A DNA stretch of 64,000 nucleotides from Crotophaga sulcirostris. Its lineage: Eukaryota > Chordata > Aves > Cuculiformes > Crotophagidae. The notes under the pieces are model-generated. The model was not told the DNA's origin. It saw only the letters and a program-made list of their open reading frames with translations, and ran no database searches. The position numbers and the translations under genes were made by a program. Positions 14,901 to 25,300 of this stretch are shown piece after piece; the stretch's first letter is position 1, and every line of letters begins with the position of its first letter. The stretch is taken from the NCBI GenBank assembly GCA_013397455.1, contig VYZB01000279.1, positions 1,130,806 through 1,194,805 on the forward strand. Reading direction: 5' to 3'.

Positions 14901-16432
14901 AGGCATTGCAGGGTTGCCTTAGAAATGTTTTTAGTTATAAGCAGATTAGAGCAAGGTAGAGGAAATTTTTGTTATAACCTTCACCTTACTGTCGCAGAGT
15001 CGTAAGCAGATGACCAGGGTTAGTGTGCGTGGATTCTGAAAGGTATCAGTTTATGGGAATCACACACATTCAAACACCAGCCAAATACGCAAAAGTATTG
15101 GTAGAGACTTGTGAGGTCTGACCCACCAAAAACCAAGACTCTGCCTGTAACTCTTTTTATTTAACTAATTTAAAAAATCAGCTATGAGCACCTTCAAAAT
15201 AATTCTCTTCTGAGGTGACACACAGTTACATATGATGCTGCCAATGTTCAAAGCAATTCCATGATCATTTTCTGACAGGGTGTTGAGAATTTCCATCCGG
15301 TTTGCTTTCACGTATTCTAATGACAAAAAAAAAAAAAGGCTTTCTTTGAGCACCAACCTGATCTTTGGGATCTTTTCACCATAAGCCTCAATCTCCATCA
15401 TGATTTTTTTTTTTTATGTTAACTTGCTGTTCGCTCTTGCACACCAAGATTTTCTGACCAAGGGTAAGACAACATCTGTATTTGATCACACATCCACTCG
15501 GGTCAGCTCACTCATTTCACTCAGTACTTGTCTCACTGTGGCAGGTTAGAACACGTCCTATAACCATTTCTTGGTCTCTCTCCTCCCACTCTTGGTTCCC
15601 AAACTATAGGGTCAGTCCCATTTCTGGGGGTCAGATGCCACATATACCACAATGCAGCCACATGAATGGCTCCCTGCTGACTTGCATTATAAAAGTCTGC
15701 CTTTTGAGAAGAGCAGTAGCAATAACAAGTCTTATCCTCCAGTTTGGAAGACAAACTTTGCATCCGTATTTCTGCATTTTATTCTTAGATAAGCTAGCCT
15801 ACTTACAAAAGTGATATCCCTGCCTCATCTTGATTCTCCACAGTTTCCAGACATACAGGCTGCAACAGGCCAGCGAGGAAATAATTTTCAAAAATGCTAC
15901 TGTTGACAACCATCCCCACTTAATCGCTTGATAGACAGCAGAAGGCCTGGTCATAAAGCCAAGTCCAAATCTTGTCTCTAATGCACCACACAATTATTCT
16001 CAGTCACCCTATTCATTCCTCAACAGCAGCGCATCTCTGATACACAGTCTTCAGAGAGTGTTCATCAGCAGTCACTCGCACAGAAAATATGGACAAATGG
16101 GCTAACACTAAGAACTTCCCATTAACTGTTGTAACCTGGTTCTGGAAGGTATTCTACAGACTCTAAGGGAATTCTTTGACATTCCTTTTAAAACAGGTTT
16201 GGGCAAAGCAATTATCTGTCCCTTAAAATAAAAGTGTATTTATCAACACTCTGGCACAGCAGGAACTAAAAGTAAAACAACAACCAAGCCTAGTACCCTC
16301 TTCCCCCACCTCCATTCCATTGGGATTTATTATATTGTAATTTATGTGGGAAGTTGCAGCTACCAGCTAGTTCGCCGCACTGATGGAGTCTCTCTTACCC
16401 TGTAATTCTTGAACAAGAGGCCATCAATAACA
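11976..16432. other. no gene recognised
   Basis: A plus-strand frame of 154 codons at 14096-14560 and a minus-strand frame of 97 codons overlapping it look like chance frames: low-complexity composition, no domain, no supporting splice sites. No clear repeats were seen. Confidence 0.4.
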
Positions 16433-16500
16433 GAACAGAGGATGGTTAAGGTTGGAAGGGACCTCTGGAGATAGTTTAGCACAGCTAGAGCCACAACTGC
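16433..16500 (-). mobile_element. CR1 fragment (3' end, reversed)
   Basis: The stretch GATGGTTAAGGTTGGAAGGG followed by ACCTCTGGAGATAGTTTAGC is the reverse complement of the conserved CR1 3' end. The terminal octamer repeats have decayed. Confidence 0.7.
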
Positions 16501-18636
16501 TGAAAAGCAGTAGCTATCCTCACCTGCAGACTTCCCCCCCACCCTCCCCAACACACTACAGTAAAGGTGCTAGACTCACGCTACCAATATGTGAACTTTG
16601 TGCTGCTTGAAAAGCATGAAACCCACCCAAAGGGCCACGCTTGACTGTAGAGCACGGCCTTCTCCAAAACCACCTTGGCGCACCAGCGGATTCAAAGAGA
16701 AGTACAGAAACTGATGTAATCTGCAGCTCCGTTGAGGTACCCTTCCATTTCATTCGTGTTAACGACACCATCTAGTGGATTACACACAGACAGACAACCT
16801 TTGGGTTTTTATCAGTAATGAAACACCCAGTAAAGTAATACTATTGGGTGATTTATAATAAAACTGGAGAATGTAAGTATTGCTTATAAATAATGCATGC
16901 TAAATAAACTTGTGCACATGTCAGTCACTGAAAGGTCATTCCACAAGCAGTTTACTCCAAAGATTCATGGGATGAACAAATGTTGAATCAGTTGCAGCAC
17001 TACTGCAATAATAATAATCTTTAATTAGATCAAGAAGTCAGTACAAAATTGAAGTTAGTATAAAGTTGAAGATATGCTATCTTTATCTCATTCTGTAAGC
17101 TTCAAAATCACCTCCTCATTTTTTCCTCTTCACATAATTCCAGCTTTTATCATCTCTCTCCAGAGGTAGTTCAGTTCTTCAGTGGATGCTTTTATCCTCT
17201 TTTCAGGCTTTATCTTCCACATTTTTGAAGCGAGATGGACAATACCAACCAGTGCTATGGAGTGCCTTTTGCACTCCAGTCTTCATTTCTAGAAAGGAAA
17301 AGTGCTTTCTCAAACTAACCAACAGCTTCTGTGCTGACCAGACATTTTTACTAACTATCCACTCTCCCAGCACAGACAAACACACTGAATATGATGAGTG
17401 AAGAATCCTGGAACCAAGCGGCTCTGAAGGGAGATATTCAAGGCATTTAGTTGACTGGCTGCACCCATCAGGCTATCCTAGCGAGTATCTGCAGCCTTAA
17501 AGTATGAATTATTATTTATTTTACACTTTTAATCATCTTGCTATCAACCTACTCCAGCGATAAAGAAAAAGGTAGGTAGAGATTTCATAACAGTAGCATG
17601 CCAGCTAATAGGATTTAAAATACCATAGTGGACAAAACAAGCTCTTATTTGACAGATGCAAGTTACACACAGCCCTGTTAAACCACCAACGGTCACTCAA
17701 GTGGCCAGGCTTCTTCAGAAGGTGCTTGAAAGAGTAGCTGAAAATTGTAGATTTTCACCAAAGTTATGGTAGGAAACAAGTCAGGTCCAAACCTCAAATT
17801 CTTTTAAAAAAAATTTTGGAGTGATAAAGCACAGATTTCATATTTGAACAGAAACATTACAAACCAAGATGAATATTACCAGGAGCAAGAAAAAAGAATT
17901 TGCTTGAGAAAAAAAACCAAAACAAACAAAACACAATAGCCAAAAGAAACTCAGTCAACAAAAATAGTACTGGGGAAGGTATGCTTAACCCTGGTCCCCT
18001 CAAGACTCACAGCAAGAGCTCCAACACCTCACATTGATACCAAAAATGCCAGCAAATAAACACTCTAAGATTGTTTTGGAGTTCCAGAAAGTAAGCACTC
18101 TTTATTTCATTCCTGGACACAAAAGGGAATGATTTCCATCAATCATACTTAACAAGACAAGATTTGATTACAGAATATACTTCCCACTTACATGCATATG
18201 AATATTTTTTCCCCGAAATCTTATGCATATTTATTACTTTCCAAGGACTAATTTTAATGTTATTATGAACATCACAACAGCCAAATCTCTTGCTAATTGG
18301 AGCCAGCTCTGTCTGACCTGGCATTTTAGATAGGAAAAGGCTGCAAACAGGGGTGATTAGAGAAGACGACAGGTGTTCACCATAGACCATGCTTAAAAAA
18401 AGATGTTATCATTTCTCAAACAGGGTCTAAAAAAACTTTGTGTGAAAAATACTATAAAAAAATGCTATCAGAGGGACATACTAATTTTCAAAAAAAGTCG
18501 CTTAAATGAAGCTAGTTAGAAAACTAACTCCATTAAAAACTAGTTCTACTTCAGCATAAATAAAAATATTCCACTTTCCACGTTAGCAATTACTTCCTAC
18601 ATCAACACAGCTGTCACTGCAGCACAGGCACAGAGA
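16501..18636. other. upstream flank of YTHDC1, no gene recognised
   Basis: No frame resembles a known protein. One candidate CTCF-type site lies at 16764-16778. Confidence 0.4.
16764..16778 (-). promoter_or_regulatory. candidate CTCF-type motif
   Basis: On the minus strand this reads CCACTAGATGGTGTC, which fits 13 of 15 positions of the vertebrate CTCF core CCASYAGRKGGCRSY. It lies about 2.5 kb upstream of the YTHDC1 start codon, where a boundary site would be plausible. A single 15-base match in 64 kb is weak evidence. Confidence 0.3.
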
Positions 18637-18726
18637 GATCATACAGTGGTTCGGGCTAGAAGAAACCTTAAAGCCCACCCAGTCCCACCTCCCTGCCATG
18701 GGCAGGGACCCCTCCCCTGTGCAATA
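18637..18726 (-). mobile_element. CR1 fragment, adjacent to a second CR1
   Basis: This is a reversed CR1 3' region (GTTCGGGCTAGAAGAAACC, then the CCTGCCATGGGCAGGGACC block). It stops abruptly where a second CR1 with intact terminal repeats begins, which suggests one CR1 inserted into or beside an older copy. Confidence 0.8.
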
Positions 18727-19110
18727 TCATAGAATCATAGAATGGTTTGGGTTGGAAGGGACCTTCAAGATATCCAGTTCCAACCTCCCTGCCATGAGCA
18801 GGGACACCTCCCACCAGCCCAGGCTGCTCCAGGCCCCATCCAACCTGGCCTTGGGCTCTTCCAGGGAGGGGGCACCCACAGCTTCCCTGGGCACCCTGTG
18901 CCAGGGCCTCACCGCCCTGGAATTTCTCCCCGAGCTCTAATCTATATCTCCCCCTCCTTCCAATTTAAAGCCGTTCCCTCTCGTCCTATCACTCCACGTC
19001 CTTAAAAAAAGCCCTTTCCCAGCCTTCCTGTAACCCCTTCAGGTACTGGAAGACCACTATAAGGTCTCCCCGGAGCTCTCTCTTCCCCGGACTGAAACGG
19101 AGGCCTCCCC
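18727..19110 (-). mobile_element. CR1 LINE, 3' end, upstream of the YTHDC1 promoter
   Basis: The element begins with two copies of ATCATAGA followed by ATGGTTTGGGTTGGAAGGGA, which is the exact reversed 3' terminus of an avian CR1. The CCTGCCATGAGCAGGGACA block and the pyrimidine-rich region follow. It fades near 19110, just before the CpG-rich promoter. The low divergence of the tail suggests a fairly young insertion. Confidence 0.9.
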
Positions 19111-19139
19111 TCAGCTTCCCTTTCCCTCAGAAAGGCCCT

Positions 19140-19342
19140 TTCCCTCCCCACGCACTTTTATCCCAGGGGCCGCGCACGCGCACACCAGCAGCGCCGCAGG
19201 GGCCGCTTTACGCGCGCGCGCCCCGGCCTGGCCCCGCCCCGTGACGCGCACGGCATAAACAAAGCGGTGCCCGCCGGGAAGAGGGCAGTGTTACGTGCAG
19301 GAAGGGAGCGCCTCCATCTTAGGCGCGCGGCGCGGCGCCGGG
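19140..19342 (+). promoter_or_regulatory. YTHDC1: CpG-rich promoter and 5' leader of YTHDC1
   Basis: GC content and CpG density jump sharply here against an AT-rich background. Visible elements include a GC-box-like CCCCGCCCC, a GTGACGCG CRE/ATF-like half site around 19240, and CCTCCATCTT at 19311-19320. The last fits a YY1 site (reverse complement AAGATGG), common just downstream of the start in TATA-less housekeeping promoters. I see no proper TATA box. The exact start site cannot be read from sequence. The CpG-rich zone continues into intron 1 and is cut by an assembly gap. Confidence 0.75.
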
Positions 19343-19370
19343 ATGGCGACCGATAGCCGGGAGGAGAAAG
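19343..19370 (+). CDS. YTHDC1: YTHDC1 coding exon 1
   Basis: It encodes MATDSREEK and ends at AAAG|GTACTC in phase 1. The start codon context is GCCGGGATGG, a good Kozak match with G at +4. The upstream frame is GC-rich leader with no conserved protein. Confidence 0.93.
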
Positions 19371-22300
19371 GTACTCGGCCGAGGGGAGGCGCGGTGGTCG
19401 CGCCCCGGGGCGCGGGAGTGGATCCGGGCAGGGGTCACCTTGTCTTACCGCCCCCTCTTGCGCGGGGTCGGNNNNNNNNNNNNNNNNNNNNNNNNNNNNN
19501 NNNNNNNNNNNNNNNNNNNNNNNNNNNNNNNNNNNNNNNNNNNNNNNNNNNNNNNNNNNNNNNNNNNNNNNNNNNNNNNNNTTCGTTGTCTGGAGACGCG
19601 GGGTGTGGGGACAGGGCTCCTGTGGGGCGGGGGGAGCTGGAGCCGCCCTGCGTGGTGGTGCCCGGGGCAAGGTGACCGCAGCAGCCGGCACGGGAGTACA
19701 GGCCGTGGAGTGATTTGGGTTGGAAGGGACCTTAAAGCCCACCCAGCTCCACCCCCCTGCCCTGGGCAGGGACCCCTCTCACCAGCCCAGGCTGCCCCAG
19801 GCCCCATCCAACCTGGCCTTGGGCACCTCCAGGGAGGGGGCACCCATAGCTTCCCTAGGCAACCGATGCCAGGGCCTCACCGCCCTCAGCATAAAGAATT
19901 TCTTCCTAATGTCTAATCTTAATCGTCTTTCTTCCAATTTATAGCCATTCCCCCTTGTCCTGCCACTCCGTGTCCTTGTAGAAAGTGCCTCCCCAGCTTT
20001 CCTGTAACCCCTTCAGGTACTGGGAGGCCGCTATGAGGTCCCCCCAGAGCCTTCTTTTCTCCAGGCTGGACACCCCCAACCCTCTCAGCCTGTCCTCACA
20101 GCAGAGGGGCTCCAGCCCTCTGATCATCTTCGTAGCCTCCTCTGAGCCTGTTCCAACAGTTCTATATCCTTCTTATGTTGGGGATTCCAGAACTGGCCAC
20201 AGCACTCCAGGTGGGCTCTCAGGAGAGCGAAGCAGACAGGGAGAATCACCTCCATCAACCTGCTGGCCACGGTTGTGCGCCTTAAGTTTATCCTTATTGG
20301 CAGAAAGTTACCACTGATTATCTTCTTGCAGAAAGTACCTCCACTTCTTTATTTCTGTTTGGATCCCGAGCTGTACCTTTTGTAGGATTTTCTGCCCAGG
20401 GGCATAGTTACTTTAACTAGAGGAAGCTACCTTAGGAATATTATTTTGGAGATTTTTTTTGCTCGGCTTTTTGCAGTCAGTTACACTTTTTAGGCACTAT
20501 GGGTAAATAAGTTTGAGTTAAAGAAATTGAACATTTTTGGGGTAATATATTTTCACAACCCATAACTTTGTCACACAGAAGCTGAAACAGCTGCATATTG
20601 TTTGTGAGGTTATGTGGGTTGTTCAGTCTTCACAAAATAGTCTATATAAGAAATTAAAAAAAAGCTTCGATGTAGAAGATTGCGGTTTGGTGTTTAGTAC
20701 AGATAATAGTAGTCTTTTAAAAAAAAGGTAAAAGGATCACTGTGGTGATGTGGCTTGGTTTGCATTGGTTTGGATTTTTATGGTATACATTTCATATAAA
20801 GTTTTTTGCGAGATAGGTGTCCATACAATATCAGAGTGGTGAAGGTTTGCTGGCTCTAATGTTTAATGTGACGTTAGATTACATGGAGAACTCCCACTAG
20901 GTTTTATTAGAACTCATATGTAAAATTATTTCTGATGCTTGATTCTTAACGGCATTGTAAGACTGGTGGGATGGGATATGGTCAGGTTTTGTTGAAATAG
21001 ATGTCAGCTGCCACCATGGATGAGCAGTGAAATGCAACATTATGTTTATGCTCCTTTTGGAAGAGAAATGCTATTTCACTGCTTTAAAAAAAGTGGAAAT
21101 AAATCACACACACAGATTTGGTTGGAAGTTGCCTGGTCTTATCTCCACTGTTCATCGTTAGATTTTTGCTTGGACCCTTCCTTGAATAGATCTAACACTC
21201 ATGGCCAACAGAGGAAAGATGGCCTGCCCAGGTTACTTTCCCACCGTTTCAGGTGAGTTAAATTTGTTCACGGAAGGATCCAACATACCCCAGAGTCAAC
21301 CAAAGATAAACCCAGTTGGGAATGTCTGTAGTGAAAAGAACTAATTTGGGCCTTCCCCCTTCAGCAATGATGAACTGTAAGAAATCAGTCTTCTACCTTT
21401 TTTGTTTCTTTCGTCATGCTTTCCCAGATGTTTTTCTTGATCTGTCTGAGATAATTTAGCTCATCATGTTGAATACTAACAGTTGACAGTTCAGTGAGTG
21501 GAATCATCTTATGGAAGTCAGTTGAGCAGTGTACTTGGTGCAAGTGAGAGTTAACTGTGTGTTCACATTGCCCTTTTTGCATCACCATGCTGCTGAATAA
21601 AACTGGAAATTTATTTTTATATAAATCTGATAGGTGTAGCTGCAGAAGGGGATGCGAGGGAAACTCATTCTGCTCCTGTATATTGTGTACTTGTTTAAGG
21701 TTCCAACTACAAATCAGGCTCACCTAACCTGGAAGGGATTCATCAGAGTGTGTGCGTCAGGCTTGCTTATCCCATTAAATTTTCTTTATCTTTTCATTTA
21801 TTTCAGAACCAACTGATACATGAGTCTCTTGCCATGTCTGAATGCTTCTGCAGTAGCTAGATTAAGTATAGCTTGCTCAAGTATACTGTTTTCTCACCAA
21901 AAGGAAACAAAGCTAAGGTTCAATATGTGTGATCTGAGATGGGTGATGTGTTCAATATTCTAATCCTAGTGCACCTCTTTTTCATTGATCTCCAGTAAAA
22001 AACTCCAGTGTTCTGAACTTGCCTAATCTTCCACAGGGAAGCACAATGTAACCCAGGAAATTGCAGCCCATGTTTAGCAGTTGCACAGACATGAATCTGA
22101 CTCCTACAAGCCTCATCAGTAAAAGCAAGAATATTTGCTGTGGATATATAGTTACCTGCAAACATGAAGAGCTGTTCCCAAGAGAATTATGATGCAGCTT
22201 TGCGTTATATTTAAATGCCCTGTAACTGTAAACTGCCAGGGAAAGGACTGATCCACTTCTCTGTGTACTACTTCCTTTGCATCAACTACAGCAATTGTGC

Positions 22301-25300
22301 AGTTCAGGGCCCACTTCTGCATGCCATTAGCACAGCAGTTGTGGAGAAATGCCATCAAGAAAGCTAGCAAGCATGCTGACTTCAGAATCAGTACTATATA
22401 CTTTTATTCAGGTGTACATTGTGTCTTTTTTTAATATCAGTCTGTACAGCATCTCTTGTTGTGAAGCTCAAGATTTTGAGATAGATAAATTGCCAAGCTG
22501 GAGGGCTTGTTTGCTGCCTTACTCCGTGTTGTCCAGTACAGGAATCCTTACCTGCTGCTTTATAACGTTGTACAATGCATCTTTTACAGATCCCGTTAGC
22601 TAACTGAATCCTTGGGCTTTGCTCTGCTTTCTTTTTCCCAAACACAGAAAATAGAATCAATGGTAGTAATATAAAGTGAAAGAGCTAAGAATTATAGAGT
22701 TTAGGAGAAGAAATTTGAGATTCCAAAATTAATACCTTTTCTGTTATTTTTCTCTTTGCCTGCCTTGGCTTAGTACTCTCTTATTTTTAAAGTGCTTGGA
22801 ATATAAATCTGCTGTCTTAAAGCTGGTGAATCCTCCTTCTACCATGATCACCATAAATCCCTTTTCAGGCAAAGTGAAACAGTCTGAAACAGTGGCAAAC
22901 TTTAAAAGTTGTGTGACTGAGTGTGGTCAGTTACTGCTCTAGCATTAATTTTCTTGAATTTTTGCCCTTTTGATCAAGGTGAACCAGTTGTAGCAGGTTT
23001 TTTTCAGAGCAGCTCAGAATTAATTGTGCAACAAGTAGGCACTACTTTCGTCTTCATCGGTGGGGTAACCTAACTTAACGTTCTTGTTGTTAACTTGCCC
23101 TGTTGCGTTTTTTCTATTTCTACGTGACCCACAAAATTCACCATCCTAAAACAGCAACGACAACAAAAATAGCTGAGACAGACAATTGAAGGTGCAAGTT
23201 CCTCGGGGTTGTGAGGAGAGAGGTCCCTCCTCTTCGCTTATGGCATTCAGACTATCTCCCAGTCTGCTTTTTCTCAAATATTGTACAGGCTTTTTTGTTA
23301 AGTTTTCATTTGTGTAGGTCAGCTTTCCTGCAAAGCCTGTGTGACATGAGAAGCAAACTTGGACCTTATTCAGAGGCCTAAATGCATCCTGTGACGTATT
23401 TTAATTCTTTTATTTGCTTTACTTGATCCTTCCAACTGAAATTATGGAAATAAATCAAGATTATGTTAATTTTTGCCTCAGGGCAGATCTGTAACCTTAA
23501 AGGAAATGCTTGGGTTTGTAAATACTACTTTTGCTGTAGTTTATGTATCCAGACTTCTTATAGTTGTTTTAAACTTTTTTGTTTTCAGATGGTGAACTGA
23601 ACGTTCTGGATGACATTTTGACTGATGCTCCTGACCAGGATGATGAGTTGTATAACCCTGACAGTGAGCAAGATAAAAGTGAGAAAAAGGGTAGGTGGCT
23701 TTGGTAGTGAATGGCCTGCAGGAACATAAACAGTAAAAAACATCTTTTTTTATTAGGGTTAACGTCTTTGAAGTAGCAGCTCTTATAACCTGATTGAAAG
23801 AGTTCCAAAAATATTTTGTGGACAAGTGCTTTTTCACCCAACCTTCCAAGCAAACAGTTAACCAAGTTTCCTTTTGTCTCATGAGCAATTGCTAAAACTA
23901 GCTTGTTGTGAATTCACTTCCTGTTAGAAAATGACTGTACTTTTTGATTAAATGAAGTGAAATGGAAATGGGGCAGTAGGGTCTCAAAGTCTGGGTTTAG
24001 CTCCATTCTTTGATTTGGTTTTAAACCAATACCATTAAGTATTTAATTTAGCATTCTCTTATACCAAATTAGCATTCTTAAATACCAAAGCCTAAAGGAT
24101 TGCTATTTTAAAGTAAAATGTGTGTTTCAGAACATGAGCTGTTAACTAACGAGCAATTTTGAGTGTTGTTGCAAACCCTACAACTGGAAGATGCTGCTTA
24201 GGACTGCGACATGGGAATTAATGAAAGTAGAGAAAGTAGGTGCCTCTGCACAGTTTTTTGTTTGATACACTAAATAACATTGAACTTGATATCTCTTTCT
24301 ATTTTAAGGATCAAAAAGAAAAACTGACAGGATGGAAATGGCTGAAAACAAGAGACAAAAACTTTCTGTGCATTCATCCAGGCAGATGATGCCAAAGCCT
24401 CCTAGTTCATCAGTTAGCAATAATAAGAGAATAGTGAGTACGAAAGGAAAACCAGTATCAGAATACAAGAATGAGGAGTATCAGAGGTCTGATAGAAACA
24501 AACGCCCGGATGGCGATCGAAAGACACGCATGTCAAGCAGTTCCAGGGAACCTTACAAAGGACCACCAGAAAAAACTTGCTTGAGGAAGAGGGATATTGA
24601 CAGAAGGGCGAAGTCTTCTACACCAGATGGTTCAGAGGTATTATATCTTCTTGCTGCCTTATAAATAAAGCAATGAGACCTTTATAAGGCACATTCTCAT
24701 AGGACTGTATGTGCATCATGACAATGTTACATGACTGCTGATTCGCTTTTTCTTTAAACATCAGAGAATCAGACATGATGTTGATAGAAGACCAAGCAGA
24801 TCCAGCCATTCTTCTAAAGAAGAGGTGAACTCTGAGGAATATTGTTCAGATCATGAGACGGGCAGTAGTGGTTCCTCTGAACAAGGCAATACAGAGAATG
24901 AGGAGGAAGGAATGGAAGAGGAGGATGATGATGAAGGGGAGGAGGATGAAGAGGTAGAAGAAGATGGGGAGGAAGATGAAGAAGAGTATGAACAGGATGA
25001 GAGAGATCAGAAGGAAGGAAATGACTATGACACACGAAGTGAAGCCAGTGATTCTGATTCAGAATCTGCCTCTTTCACTGATGGGTCAGTCAGATCTGGA
25101 ACTGGTTCAGATGCATCAGGTAGGTAACATCTAGCACGCTAATTAAAAATACCTTGCCATTGAAAGTTTGGCAGCTTTTAAAAATAACCACTTCTTGACT
25201 GTCAAAAGTAAGCCTTAGTAGTACAAGCAAGCAAGATGTTAATTATGAAATGCCATAGGCAGAAATGCACTGGAAAGTGGTGTTGCCTTACACCAAAACT

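Noticed and set aside
19158..19916. Overlapping long frames on both strands across the promoter of YTHDC1
   Set aside because: They run through the 110-base N gap and GC-rich CR1/CpG sequence, where stops are rare. No protein similarity.
24820..25000. Purine-rich microsatellite (GAG/GAT)n
   Set aside because: It is coding sequence for the YTHDC1 acidic tract, not an independent repeat.
24814..25035. Minus-strand frame rich in Leu, Pro and His
   Set aside because: It is the antisense of the YTHDC1 acidic exon 4; GAG/GAA/GAT codons read backwards give Leu, Pro, His and Ser.
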